In this document: positions 1 through 9,018 of the stretch, piece by piece
How positions within the stretch are numbered: the stretch's first letter is position 1
Layout: every line of letters starts with the position of its first letter
NCBI GenBank assembly: GCA_963738425.1
Contig: CAVTWT010000032.1
Span: 48,516 to 112,515 of the forward strand
Direction of reading: 5' to 3'
Length of the DNA: 64,000 nucleotides
Source of the DNA: CADEEN01 sp963738425
GTDB taxonomy: Bacteria; Pseudomonadota; Gammaproteobacteria; Burkholderiales; Burkholderiaceae_C
Notes under the pieces: generated by a model
Seen by the model: only the letters and a program-made list of their open reading frames with translations
Databases searched by the model: none
Told to the model about the DNA's origin: nothing
Translations under genes and position numbers: made by a program

Positions 1-402
1 GCGCTGGCGCAACATCGCGCTCTGCTTCGGCTCGCGCTCGCGTGCATCGAAGAACGAGTCGAGCGCCGGCCACGGCTCGACGGCCGCGCCAGCAATCCCC
101 AGGCCGCTCTGGATCTCGTCGGCCGTGTGCAGGCAGCGGCACCAGCGGCTCGATCGGATCGCTGTCGGCCTCAGGCCGAGTGCAGACAGGCGCGCGCCGA
201 ACGATCGCGCCTGCGCGCGGCCTTCAGCTGAGAGGTTGCGCTGCGTCGCGCAGCGCTCCAGCACGAAGCCCGGCGGATCGCCGATGCCCGCGTCCGTCTG
301 CGCGTGGCGCATCAGCAGCACCGGCCCGCCGACGTCGCCGCCGCGTGCATGGGCGGACAGCGCGGCCGCAGCGACGAGGACATGGCGGCGCGGCAGCTTC
401 AT
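1..402 (-). CDS. Histidine phosphatase family protein (partial, cut by window edge)
   Basis: Reading the minus strand from ATG at 402 gives 134 open codons running off the window at base 1, so the C-terminus is missing. The N-terminus is exported-looking (MKLPRRHVLVAAAALSAHA), followed by the phosphohistidine signature LMRHAQTD with the likely nucleophile at His33, then the family-typical NLSAEGRAQAR helix. This is the histidine phosphatase (phosphoglycerate mutase-like) superfamily; the substrate cannot be told. The start lies 8 bases after the stop of the upstream antiporter gene, so the two are probably cotranscribed. The second catalytic half (distal His) lies outside the window. Confidence 0.8.
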   Translation of the reverse strand, partial: MKLPRRHVLVAAAALSAHARGGDVGGPVLLMRHAQTDAGIGDPPGFVLERCATQRNLSAEGRAQARSFGARLSALGLRPTAIRSSRWCRCLHTADEIQSGLGIAGAAVEPWPALDSFFDAREREPKQSAMLRQR

Positions 403-410
403 CGTCGGCT

Positions 411-2408
411 CTAGGCGTGCAACAGCTTCTGCTCGGCCAGGGCCAAAGCCTCCGGCAGCCCCGACAGTACCAAAGTGTCACCGGCTTCGAGCAACAAGGC
501 GTCGTTGGCCTCTTGTACCGGCCCGCTGGCGCGTCGCACCGAAACCACCTGCACGCCGACCGCGTGCAGTGCCTGATCGGCCAGTGGCCGGCCGAGGCAA
601 GGCGCGGCGGTGGGCAGCGTGACGCTGGTCAGGCGCGCCTGCTGCAACTCTTCGACCGTGTCGTCGTCGGCGCCATGGAAATAGCCGCGCAGCAGGCTGT
701 AGCGCGCATCACGCGCATCGCGTGCGATGCGGATGACGCGCCGCATCGGCACGCCGACCAGCGCCAGCGTCTGGCTGGCCAGCATCAGCGAGCCTTCGAT
801 CGCCTCGGGCACGACCTCGGTGGCCCCGGCGGCCTTGAGCTTGTCGAGGTCGCCGTCGTCGACCGTGCGCACCACCACCGGCACTTGCGGCGCGTGCGAT
901 CGCACTACTTGCAGGATCTTCAGCGCCGAGGCCGTGTCGGGGTAGGTCACCACCACCGCGCTGGCGCGGGCCAGGCCGGCCGCCATCAGGCTGCGCAGCC
1001 GCGCGGCGTCGCCGAAGACGACGCTCTGGCCGGCGGCAGCGGCTTGGCGCACGCGATCGGGGTCGAGGTCGAGAGCCATGTAGGCGATGCGTTCGCCATC
1101 CAACAGACGCGCCAGGTTCTGGCCGCTGCGGCCGTAGCCGCAAATGATGACGTGGGCTTCGGTGGCGATCGACTTCTTGGCGATCGACGTCAGCGCCACC
1201 GACTGCATCAGCCAGTCCGATGAACTCAAGCGCCCGACGATGCGGTTGCTGTACATGACGATGAAGGGCGTGGCGATCATCGACAGCACCATGCTCGCCA
1301 GCACCGGGCTCATCCACTGCGGTGCGACGAGGCCGCCGTCGGCGCCGAGCGTCAGCAGCACGAAGCCGAACTCGCCGGCCTGCGCCAGATACAAACCGGT
1401 GCGCAAGGCGGTGCCCTCCGTCGCGCCGAAGCCGCGCGCCAGCAGCGCGACGAGCATGAACTTGGCGAACACCGGCGCCAGCGTCAGCAGAAACACCAGG
1501 AACCACTGGTCCGCCACCGGCCGCCAATCGAGCTTCATGCCGATGGTGATGAAGAACAGGCCAAGCAGCACGTCGTGAAACGGCCGGATGTCGGTCTCGA
1601 CCTGGTGCTTGTATTCGGTTTCGGCGACCAGCATGCCGGCCACAAAAGCGCCGAGCGCCAATGACAGCCCGGCGTGTTCGGTCAGCCAGGCCAGGCCGAG
1701 TGTGACCAGCAAGAGGTTCAGCACGAACAGCTCTTCGCTCTTGCGCCGCGCCACCAGCGTCAGCCACCAGCGCATCGCCTGCTGGCCGCCGGTCAGCAGC
1801 AGCGCCAGCAGCGCGGTGGCCTTCACCACGGCCCAGCCGAGCGAGGCCGCCATCTCGCCGCCCGATTGGCCGAGCGCCGGAATCAACACCAGCAGTGGCA
1901 CGACGGCCAGGTCCTGGAACAGCAGCACGCCCATGACACGCTTGCCGTGGTCGGACTCGAGTTCGAGCCGCTCGGCCATCAGTTTGACGACGATCGCCGT
2001 CGACGACATGGCAAACGCACTGCCCAGCACCAGTGCGCCGGCATAGCCGAGCTCCCACGGCCGCGACGTGAAGGCGAACAGCCAGATCAGCAGGCCGTTG
2101 CCGATGACGGCGCCGGCGATGGTCAGCGTGACTTGCGACAAGCCGAGACCAAAGACCAGCGAGCGCATCGCGCGCAGCTTCGGCAGGTTGAATTCGAGAC
2201 CGATGACGAACATCAGGAAGACGACGCCGAACTCGGCCAGGTACTGCACCGCCGCCGAGTCCTTCGCCAACGCGAGCGCATTGGGGCCGATCAACACGCC
2301 GACGACGAGGTAGCCGAGCATCGGCGGCAGCTTCAGCGAGCGGCAGACGACCACGCCGAGCACAGCGGCCACCAGATAGAGCAGGACGAGTTCGAGGGTG
2401 GAGGCCAT
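411..2408 (-). CDS. Monovalent cation:proton antiporter-2 (CPA2) family protein, KefB/YbaL-like
   Basis: A 665-residue inner-membrane protein. Roughly residues 1-385 form a Na/H-exchanger domain with about a dozen hydrophobic segments. Near residue 420 a Rossmann RCK/TrkA-N domain begins with VIICGYGRSGQNLARLL, a nucleotide-binding glycine motif. A TrkA-C-like domain follows at about 575-660. This architecture is that of KefB/KefC/YbaL, which exchange K+ or Na+ for protons and are gated by nucleotides or thiols through the RCK domain. No separate KefF/KefG ancillary subunit is next to it. It diverges from kdsD across a 65-base gap, which matches a common Burkholderiales arrangement. Substrate ion is inferred from family only. 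Confidence 0.9.
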   Translation of the reverse strand: MASTLELVLLYLVAAVLGVVVCRSLKLPPMLGYLVVGVLIGPNALALAKDSAAVQYLAEFGVVFLMFVIGLEFNLPKLRAMRSLVFGLGLSQVTLTIAGAVIGNGLLIWLFAFTSRPWELGYAGALVLGSAFAMSSTAIVVKLMAERLELESDHGKRVMGVLLFQDLAVVPLLVLIPALGQSGGEMAASLGWAVVKATALLALLLTGGQQAMRWWLTLVARRKSEELFVLNLLLVTLGLAWLTEHAGLSLALGAFVAGMLVAETEYKHQVETDIRPFHDVLLGLFFITIGMKLDWRPVADQWFLVFLLTLAPVFAKFMLVALLARGFGATEGTALRTGLYLAQAGEFGFVLLTLGADGGLVAPQWMSPVLASMVLSMIATPFIVMYSNRIVGRLSSSDWLMQSVALTSIAKKSIATEAHVIICGYGRSGQNLARLLDGERIAYMALDLDPDRVRQAAAAGQSVVFGDAARLRSLMAAGLARASAVVVTYPDTASALKILQVVRSHAPQVPVVVRTVDDGDLDKLKAAGATEVVPEAIEGSLMLASQTLALVGVPMRRVIRIARDARDARYSLLRGYFHGADDDTVEELQQARLTSVTLPTAAPCLGRPLADQALHAVGVQVVSVRRASGPVQEANDALLLEAGDTLVLSGLPEALALAEQKLLHA

Positions 2409-2441
2409 CAGCGTCGATCGAAAGGGCGCATGCCTGAAGCC

Positions 2442-2447
2442 TAGAAT
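2442..2447 (+). promoter_or_regulatory. Possible -10 box (TAGAAT) upstream of kdsD
   Basis: TAGAAT matches five of six positions of the sigma-70 -10 consensus and lies 27 bases before the kdsD ATG in the short divergent gap. No convincing -35 hexamer was found at the expected distance. The same TAGAAT string recurs just upstream of argS (34021), lptA (37180) and the SARP gene (53251), which supports a promoter role but does not prove it. Confidence 0.3.
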
Positions 2448-2473
2448 CGCTCGTCAGTAGAACACGAGATTTC

Positions 2474-3463
2474 ATGCCGGAAGCCGCTCCATTCGACGCC
2501 GACCGCGCGCTTGCGCTGGCGGCGCGCACGCTCGACATCGAAGCACAGGCGCTGATCGGCGCGAAGGCGCGGCTGTCGCCCTCCTTCACGCAGGCGGTGC
2601 GGATCATCCTGGCCAGCCGCGGCCGCGTCGTCGTGATGGGCATGGGCAAGAGTGGCCATGTCGGCCGCAAGATCGCTGCCACGCTGGCCTCGACCGGCAC
2701 GCCAGCGATGTTCGTGCACCCGGCCGAAGCCAGCCATGGCGACCTTGGCATGGTCACCGCGGCCGACGTCGTCATCGCGATTTCCAACTCGGGTGAGAGC
2801 GACGAGTTGAACGTGCTGCTGCCGGTGTTCAAGCGCGCGCACGTGCCGCTGATCGCGATCACCGGCAAGCTGCAATCGACACTCGGCGAGCATGCCGACG
2901 CCGTGCTGCTGTCCACCGTCGAACAGGAAGCCTGCCCGCTCAACCTCGCGCCGACGGCAAGCACGACGGCGCAGATGGCGCTCGGCGACGCGCTTGCCGT
3001 GGCCTTGCTCGACGCCCGCGGTTTCGAAGAGGGCGACTTCGCGCGCTCGCACCCCGGCGGCGCGCTCGGCCGCAAGCTGCTGGTCCATGTGCGCGACCTG
3101 ATGCGCAAGGACGACAAGGTGCCGCGTGTCACGCCCGACACCGCCTTCACCGAGATGCTGCGCGAGATGGGCGGCAAGGGCATGGGCGCAACGGCGGTCA
3201 TCGATGCGGCGGGACGGCCGATCGGCGTCTTCACCGATGGCGACTTGCGCCGCCTGATCGAAAAAGGCATCGACCTGCGCACCATCCAGGCCAGCGAAGT
3301 GATGCACGCCAACCCGCGTGCAATCCGCGCCGACCGCCTGGCCGCCGAAGCCGCGGACTTGATGGAGCAGTTCAAGATCAACTGCATGCTCGTCGTCGAC
3401 GAGACCGGTGTGCTCGTCGGCGCGTTCAACTCGAACGACTTGATGCGCGCGAAGGTGATCTGA
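2474..3463 (+). CDS. kdsD: D-arabinose-5-phosphate isomerase, KpsF/GutQ family
   Basis: The 329-residue product interconverts ribulose-5-phosphate and arabinose-5-phosphate, the first step of Kdo synthesis for LPS. An N-terminal SIS sugar-isomerase domain (about residues 45-175) shows GMGKSGHVGRKIAATLAS and NSGESDELN, and two CBS domains fill about 205-325 (MRKDDKVPRV to the end). Length and domain order are those of KdsD/KpsF. The stop overlaps the kdsC start in TGATG, so the pair is translationally coupled, and kdsC supplies a later step of the same pathway. Confidence 0.95.
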   Translation: MPEAAPFDADRALALAARTLDIEAQALIGAKARLSPSFTQAVRIILASRGRVVVMGMGKSGHVGRKIAATLASTGTPAMFVHPAEASHGDLGMVTAADVVIAISNSGESDELNVLLPVFKRAHVPLIAITGKLQSTLGEHADAVLLSTVEQEACPLNLAPTASTTAQMALGDALAVALLDARGFEEGDFARSHPGGALGRKLLVHVRDLMRKDDKVPRVTPDTAFTEMLREMGGKGMGATAVIDAAGRPIGVFTDGDLRRLIEKGIDLRTIQASEVMHANPRAIRADRLAAEAADLMEQFKINCMLVVDETGVLVGAFNSNDLMRAKVI

Positions 3464-4032
3464 TGCCGGCGCTGTCGTTTGCGCCCGAGTTGCTGCTCAG
3501 AGCCCAGGGCCGTGGCCTCGGCATCAAGGCCGCGATCTTCGACGTCGATGGCGTGCTCACCGACGGCAGCCTCTACATCGGCGAGCATGGCGAGGGTTTC
3601 AAAGCCTTTCATGCGCTCGACGGCCAGGGCCTGAAGCTGCTCACGCAAGGCGGCATCGCGCCGATCATCATCACCGGGCGCGATTCGCTGGCGGTGCGTC
3701 GCCGGGTCGCCGATCTTGGTCTGCAGCACATGCGCTTCGGTGTCGCCGACAAACTCGCGGCGGCCAACGAGCTGCTGCAGACGCTGGCGGTCGATTGGGC
3801 CGACGTCGCCGTGATGGGCGACGACTGGCCTGACCTGCCGCTGTTCGCTCAGGCCGGGTTCGCATGCGCGCCGCCGAATGCCCATGCCGAGGTGCGCGCC
3901 GTGGCGCATCACATCACCAGCGCACGCGGTGGCCAAGGGGCCGCGCGCGAGTGCTGCGACCTGCTGCTGATGGCCAGCGGGCGCTACGCCTCTTTGCTGC
4001 AAGGTCACTTGACGACCCTGGACTCACGCTGA
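3463..4032 (+). CDS. kdsC: 3-deoxy-D-manno-octulosonate-8-phosphate phosphatase (HAD family)
   Basis: This 189-residue HAD phosphatase removes phosphate from Kdo-8-P to give Kdo. The nucleophile motif FDVDGVLTDG is near residues 22-31, motif II is IITGRDS, and the metal-binding motif is MGDDWPDLP. The size fits the small tetrameric KdsC type without a large cap domain. It starts inside the kdsD stop (TGATG) and is followed by a tandem 86-bp repeat before lptC. Confidence 0.95.
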   Translation: MPALSFAPELLLRAQGRGLGIKAAIFDVDGVLTDGSLYIGEHGEGFKAFHALDGQGLKLLTQGGIAPIIITGRDSLAVRRRVADLGLQHMRFGVADKLAAANELLQTLAVDWADVAVMGDDWPDLPLFAQAGFACAPPNAHAEVRAVAHHITSARGGQGAARECCDLLLMASGRYASLLQGHLTTLDSR

Positions 4033-4204
4033 CATGACAGCCCCTCGCTCGCTGCGCTCGCACTCCCCCGAGGGAAGGCTCAGGCCGACGCTTGAGAGCG
4101 GCCCGGCGCCGGCCTGAACATGACGACCCCTCACTCGCTGCGCTCGCACTCCCCCGAGGGGAGGCTCAGGCCGACGCTTGGGAACGGCCCGGCGCCGGCC
4201 TGAG
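4033..4204. repeat. Tandem pair of 86-bp GC-rich intergenic elements
   Basis: Copy 1 (4033-4118) and copy 2 (4119-4204) align without gaps and differ at about seven positions. Each opens with CATGAC, contains CACTCCCCCGAGGG, and ends CCCGGCGCCGGCCTGA. They separate kdsC from lptC, which in relatives lie close together. Each copy also reads as a 27-codon open frame from its ATG to its TGA, probably fortuitous. Related elements occur at about 31108-31175, 40111-40210 and 52747-52820. Confidence 0.8.
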
Positions 4205-4208
4205 CGCG

Positions 4209-4892
4209 ATGGCCCTCGACCTCGAAAGCCTGCTGCAACCGCTCGACCCGCTGCCGGCGTCGGGCCCGCAGAACCCGCCGCCGCGACCGTCCCAGCCGTT
4301 CTGGTGGCGTGTCGGGCAGTTCGTCTCGGCCTACCTGCCGCTGATCCTGATGGGGCTGCTGGCGCTGGCCACCTGGTGGCTGGTCAGCAACACGCCGCGG
4401 CCTGATGCGCCGCGCGAGGCCGCGCCGCTGCGCCACGAGCCGGACTACACGATGCAAGGCTTCACGCTGCAGCGCTTTGCCGCCAACGGCGCGCTGCGCG
4501 TGCAGGTGCAGGGCGTGCGGATGCGCCACTACCCCGACACCGACACGATGGAAATCGACCAGCCGACGATCCGCGCCACGGCTTCGGACGGCAGCGTCAC
4601 CATCGCCAGTGCACGCTTGGCGGTCAGCAACGGCGACGCCACGCAGGTCCAGTTGCAGGGCGGTGCGCGTGTTCGGCGTGAAGCCACCGCAGCGGACGCC
4701 GCGATCGAATTCGAGAGCGAGTTCCTCCACGCCTTCCTCGACACCGAGCGCGTGCAGTCGCACCTGCCGGTGCTGTTGCGCCAGGGCACGAGCGAGCTGC
4801 GCGTGGCCTCGCTCGAGTACGACAACCTCTCGCGGACGGCGAAGCTCGGCGGACCGTTGCGCGCGAAGTTCGAAAATCCAGCGCGGCGATGA
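4209..4892 (+). CDS. lptC: LPS export ABC transporter periplasmic protein LptC
   Basis: LptC anchors the LPS bridge to the inner-membrane LptBFG transporter and passes LPS to LptA. The 227-residue reading from ATG at 4209 has a cytosolic N-terminal tail of about 38 residues, one membrane anchor (LPLILMGLLALATWWLV), and a periplasmic beta-jellyroll-type region with the typical DYTMQGFTLQRFAANG opening. The frame stays open to 4092, but that part lies in the intergenic repeat, so 4209 is preferred. The stop overlaps the next ATG (ATGA). LptA and LptB lie 33 kb away in this window. Confidence 0.9.
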   Translation: MALDLESLLQPLDPLPASGPQNPPPRPSQPFWWRVGQFVSAYLPLILMGLLALATWWLVSNTPRPDAPREAAPLRHEPDYTMQGFTLQRFAANGALRVQVQGVRMRHYPDTDTMEIDQPTIRATASDGSVTIASARLAVSNGDATQVQLQGGARVRREATAADAAIEFESEFLHAFLDTERVQSHLPVLLRQGTSELRVASLEYDNLSRTAKLGGPLRAKFENPARR

Positions 4893-5665
4893 GCGCGCCG
4901 TTGGCCTTCATCACCGGCGCATCGAGCGGCATCGGCCAGGCATTGGCCGCGCGCTATGCCAAAGCCGGTTGGCGCCTGGCGCTGGCCGCACGCCGCGTCG
5001 GTGAGATCGAGGGCTGGGCACGTTCGCAAGGCCTCGGCCCCGAACGCTGCATCGCCTACGCGGCCGACGTGCAGCAGATCGACAGCATCGTCGGCGTGGG
5101 GCAACGCTGCATCGCTGAGCTGGGCGTGCCCGACGTGGTCATCGCCAACGCCGGCATCAGCGTCGGCATCGATACCGAGATCCGCGACGACCTGGACGTG
5201 CTCGCCGACACGCTGGCCATCAACAACGTCGGCCTCGCGGCCACCTTCCATCCGTTCCTTGCGGCGATGCGGCAGCGCGGGTCGGGCACGCTGGTCGGTG
5301 TGGCCAGCGTGGCCGCGATCCGCGGCCTGCCCGGCCACGGCGCCTACTGCGCCAGCAAAGCCGCAGTCGTCGCCTACTGCGAAAGCCTGCGCGGCGAATG
5401 CCGTGGCTCGGGTGTGCGCGTGGTCACGATCGTGCCCGGCTACGTGGCCACACCGTTGACTGCCGGCAACCGCTACGGCATGCCCTTCATGCTGCAGGCC
5501 GACGACTTCGCCGAGCGCGCGTTTCGCGCCATCGCCGCCGGCACCAGCTACCGCGTCATCCCGTGGCAGATGGGCGTCGTCGCCAAGCTGATGCGACTGC
5601 TGCCCAACCCGCTGTTCGACAAGCTGCTCGCCGGGCGCGGGCGCAAGAAGCGGCGCGGCGAATAG
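4889..5665 (+). CDS. SDR family oxidoreductase
   Basis: A 258-residue short-chain dehydrogenase/reductase. Visible motifs are the cofactor-binding TGASSGIG near residue 9, NAG in VVIANAGIS, a serine in GVASVAAIRG, and the catalytic YCASK, so the active site is complete. A C-terminal stretch (MRLLPNPLFDKLLAGRGRKK) is basic and may touch membrane. It is coupled to lptC through ATGA, but no LPS role follows from that. Substrate unknown. Confidence 0.9.
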   Translation: MSAPLAFITGASSGIGQALAARYAKAGWRLALAARRVGEIEGWARSQGLGPERCIAYAADVQQIDSIVGVGQRCIAELGVPDVVIANAGISVGIDTEIRDDLDVLADTLAINNVGLAATFHPFLAAMRQRGSGTLVGVASVAAIRGLPGHGAYCASKAAVVAYCESLRGECRGSGVRVVTIVPGYVATPLTAGNRYGMPFMLQADDFAERAFRAIAAGTSYRVIPWQMGVVAKLMRLLPNPLFDKLLAGRGRKKRRGE

Positions 5666-5777
5666 GCGCGACGCGAGGCTGTGCTCGATAGGCGACACCC
5701 CGCTTGCGGCGATCAAGAACGGCCGCTACATTGCGCAGCTTCCCAACGCCAGCGCGTGGCGCTGCAAGGAGACGTTC

Positions 5778-5804
5778 CCATGACAACGAAGGACATCCTC
5801 GGCT
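5778..5804 (+). other. Eight-codon mini-ORF behind a strong ribosome-binding site
   Basis: In the 250-base gap after the SDR gene, GCAAGGAGACGTTCCC precedes ATG, which reads MTTKDILG and stops at TAG. The spacing is ideal for initiation, yet the frame ends after eight codons. It could be a leader peptide, the remnant of a deleted gene, or chance. The rest of the gap is GC-rich with nothing recognisable. Confidence 0.3.
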
Positions 5805-5915
5805 AGCGGCTTCTTGCCGCCCCCGATGCGGCCCGCGCCAAGGCGTGTGAGGCCGCCCCCTTGAGTCAACGCGCCGGCTGCGTCGCAAACGCAGGCCGCG
5901 CATGGGAATCTTCGA

Positions 5916-8190
5916 ATGCATCCGATCTGGACGCTGTTGCGATGCGTTGTTGCTGCATCGCTGGTCTTCTTTCTCGCTGCCTGGGCTACGTCGTCGTTGG
6001 CGCAGCCCAGAGCGCTCGCGCTCGACGCCGGCGAGAAGCTCGCGCTCGATGGCCGGCTCGACGAGCCGGTGTGGCAGCGTGCGCCGCTGCACGAGCGCTT
6101 CGTGCAATTCCTGCCGACCGACAGGCAACCGCCGCCCACCGGCTACCGGACCACGGTGCAGGTGGTGGCGCAGGCCGACGCGCTGGTCATCGGTGTGCGT
6201 GCCTACGACCCGTCGCCGCAGGACATCCGCGCGCCGCTGACGCGCCGCGACCAAGTCAAGCGCGATCAGGACTTCATCGCTGTGATCGTCGATGCGGTCG
6301 GCGATCGGCGCGCAGCACAATTCGTGCGCGTCAACGCGGCGGGTGTGATTGCCGACGGCATGTACATCGCCGCCGGCGACAGCGAAGATTTCGCGCCCGA
6401 CTTCGATGTCGACGCAGCCGCGGCGCGACTGACCGATGGCTACAGCGTCGAAGTTCGCCTGCCCTTCATTGCGCTGCGCTACCCGCACGACGGCGGCGCG
6501 CCATGGCGTTTGATGGTCGCGCGCAGCGTGCCGCGCGCTTCGAGCACGCTGCTGCTGTCGGCGCCGCTGACCAAGGACGGCATGTCGTTCATCGCCGAGA
6601 TGCAAGTCATCGAAGGCCTCGAAGCGGCAGCCGAACGCGCGCGCCAGCACAGCCTGCTGATGCTGCGCCCCGAGCTGACGCTGCGCGGCACGCGCGACCG
6701 CAGCGCTGCGGTCCTGGTGAATGAAGAAAACAAGGCCTCGCTCGGCGCCGACATCAAATGGCGGCCGCGCGCCGACTGGGTGCTCGACGCGACGCTGAAC
6801 CCCGACTTTCTCGCAGGTCGAACTCGATGCGCCGCAGCTCGCCGGCAATACGCGCTTCGCGCTGTCGGTGCCGGAGAAGCGGCCGTTCTTCCTGGAGAGC
6901 ACCGACATCATCGACCAGCCGATCGCCGGCTTCTACTCGCGCTCGGTCACCGACCCGCGCTACGGCCTGCGCGCCACGTGGCGAGCGCCCAAGGCCGATG
7001 CCACGGCGTTGACGCTGCGCGACGAAGGCGGCGGCCTGGTGCTGCGGCCGGGCGCCTTCGGCACCGGCGTGTTTGCGCAGGACGGGGCCTCGCAGGCCAC
7101 GCTGTTGCGCGCACGCCGCCACGTCGGCGATGTCACCGGCGGCGCCCTGTTGAGCGATCGCGACTATGGCGCGCGCGGCCGCAACACCATGGCCGGCGCC
7201 GACCTGTACTGGTCGCCGAGCGCGCAAGACCAGCTGCGCGCTCGGCTCGTCGGCTCGCGCACGACCGCCGGCTTCGATGCTCAAGGCCAGGCCACGCGCA
7301 CTGCCGCGGAGAACGGCCACTGGCTCGAGTTGCGCTGGAACCGCCGCACCGACCACTGGATCGTCAATGCCGACTTCGACGATATCGCGCCGCGCTTTCG
7401 CAACGACAACGGCTTCGTCGATCAAGCCGGCGTGCGCCGCTTCGAAGGGGAGGTGATCCGGCGCTGGGGCGAGGTCAGTGCGCTCGGCTTCGATGCCCAC
7501 GAGTTCGAGACCTATCTGTGGACCGAACAGGTCATGACGCGCGGCGACGCGGCAGCCGGGATCGCGGGTGGCCAATACGTCGAGCGGCGCTGGCACCCGG
7601 GCATCTGGTTTGCGGGGCCGCGCAACAGTGAAGGCTGGGCGCAGTTGCGCGTCGACGCCGAGCGGGTGCGACCCGGCGGGCGCCTTCACCCGACACGCGG
7701 CGTTGGCGCGCAGTTCGGCTGGAACCCGGCGCCCTGGTTCACGCGGCTGACGATCGAGATCAATGCCGGCGACCGAGTCGACGTCGAGGCCGATCGGCTC
7801 GGCCGCGGCGCCGACGGTTTCATCGAAGCCACCGTGCGCGGCCAGATCGGCGGCTTTGGCGTCGAGTCGGAGCAAAAACTGCAAGCCGGCTTCATCGACC
7901 GCGGCGGCCAGCGCGTGCTGACCGACAGCGCGGCGCGCTGGCTCGGCGTGCTGCACCTGACGGCGCGCGACTCGGTGCGCGCTGTCTGGCAGGCCGGGCG
8001 CTATCGCCGGGCTGCCGACGCAGCGCTCGGCATTGCCGCGGCCCGCGACGACACGCGCACCCTGTCGCTGGTGTTCCAGCACCGCGTCGGCCTCGGCCGC
8101 AATGTCAGCGTCGGCGCGACGCGGGCCACCATCGAACCCGGCAAGCTGCGCAAAGACGAAGTCTTCGTCAAGGCGGCCTTGGTGCTTTGA
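5916..8190 (+). CDS. DUF5916 / carbohydrate-binding family 9-like protein, frameshifted
   Basis: After an N-terminal signal peptide ending near SSLAQPRA comes a CBM9-like domain (LDGRLDEPVWQRAP through about residue 200) and then a long region typical of DUF5916 proteins, predicted to form an outer-membrane barrel. The family motif NPDFSQVELDAPQL is broken: at 6801-6820 the sequence reads GACTTTCTCGCAG where one C fewer (about 6810) would join both halves into one protein of roughly 757 residues. The second half continues as GNTRFALSVPEKRPFFLES and runs to 8190. Function of the family is not established. A bidirectional terminator follows. Confidence 0.8.
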
Positions 8191-8220
8191 CCGTGCACTG
8201 ACAACGGCGGCAGCAAAACA

Positions 8221-8246
8221 AAAGGCGCCCGCGGGCGCCTTTTTTC
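8221..8246. terminator. Bidirectional intrinsic terminator
   Basis: A perfect hairpin GGCGCCCGCGGGCGCC at 8224-8239 is flanked by an A run on the left and six T on the right, so it can end transcription from both sides. It sits between the convergent DUF5916 and RRM genes. Confidence 0.9.
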
Positions 8247-8265
8247 TGAGCAGGAGCGAAAGGGC

Positions 8266-8793
8266 TCAGTAGCCCTGGCCGCGACCACCGCCGCCACCGT
8301 AGCTGCCGCCACCGCTGCCACCACCACCGCCGTAGCCGCCGCCACCGCTGCGGCCACCGCCGCCACCGCCGTAGCCACCACCACCGCCGCTGCGGCCACC
8401 ACCGCCGCCACCGCCGTAGGGGCTGCGGCCACCGCCGCCGCCACCACCACCGTAGCCGCCGCCACCTCCACTACCACCGCCGCCATAACCGCCGCCGCCA
8501 CCGCTACGGCCACCACCGCCGCCGCCGAAGCCGCCCGGACGCTCTTCGCGCGGACGGGCCTCGTTGACAACGATCGGCCGGCCTTCGAGCGGCTGACCGT
8601 TCATGCCGTTGATCGCGGCTTGCGCCTCGGCATCGCTGCCCATCTCGACAAAGCCGAAGCCTTTCGAGCGACCGGTTTCACGATCCATCATGACCTTGGC
8701 GGACGTGACGGTTCCAAATTGTCCAAAAGAGGACTGCAGCGATTCGTCGCGGACGCTGTAGGCCAGGTTGCCTACGTACAACTTGTTGCCCAT
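8266..8793 (-). CDS. Glycine-rich RRM RNA-binding protein
   Basis: The 175-residue protein has one RNA recognition motif in residues 1-80, with RNP2 LYVGNLAY and RNP1 KGFGFVEM, and a tail from about 95 onward made almost wholly of Gly, Tyr, Ser and Arg (GGYGGGG and GGRSGGG units). This is the bacterial glycine-rich RNA-binding type, often cold- or stress-induced and proposed to chaperone RNA. The start at 8793 has a good ribosome-binding site (AAGGAG, then CTTGCCGA and ATG). The 225-base leader region up to the divergent gene at 9019 contains an A/T-rich patch (about 8925-8950) that may hold promoters. Confidence 0.9.
   Translation of the reverse strand: MGNKLYVGNLAYSVRDESLQSSFGQFGTVTSAKVMMDRETGRSKGFGFVEMGSDAEAQAAINGMNGQPLEGRPIVVNEARPREERPGGFGGGGGGRSGGGGGYGGGGSGGGGGYGGGGGGGGRSPYGGGGGGGRSGGGGGYGGGGGGRSGGGGYGGGGGSGGGSYGGGGGRGQGY
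8280..8530. repeat. Low-complexity glycine-codon repeat in the RRM gene
   Basis: The 3' part of the RRM gene is built of GCC/ACC-type trinucleotides on the plus strand, encoding poly-glycine with interspersed Tyr, Ser and Arg. Such DNA slips easily, so the exact number of repeats may vary between strains or be misassembled. It is coding repeat, not a CRISPR array. Confidence 0.7.
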
Positions 8794-9018
8794 TCGGCAA
8801 GCTCCTTATCCAAACACAAAGAAACCTAGGTGGAGCTTTGAGCCGGCTCGAAGAACTCAAGCAAAGGCGCCGCCTCCAGACAGGGAAAGCCGATTATTCA
8901 GGAATGGCAAGCCGGCGTGCATATGGGGCAAGAAAAATGTTGTTTTCTGACCAGCCGGAGCGGGCTCCGCCGGCGCCCAGCGCTCGTTTACGGGTTCACC
9001 CGTAGCATGCGCTGGCCC

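Noticed and set aside
42..1223. Open frame of 393 codons on the plus strand
   Set aside because: It is antisense to the CPA2 antiporter and phosphatase genes, with no recognisable motif.
709..4008. Open frame of 1099 codons on the minus strand over kdsC, kdsD and the antiporter gene
   Set aside because: It runs antisense to kdsD and kdsC and out of frame with the antiporter gene; the translation is Arg/Ala-rich without any family motif, a usual artefact of high GC.
8280..8530. Repeat tract considered as CRISPR or satellite
   Set aside because: It is in-frame glycine coding sequence of the RRM protein with no spacers.
8794..9018. Possible cobalamin riboswitch before the BtuF-like gene
   Set aside because: No B12-box-like conserved core was seen, and the gene lacks the transport context expected for one.
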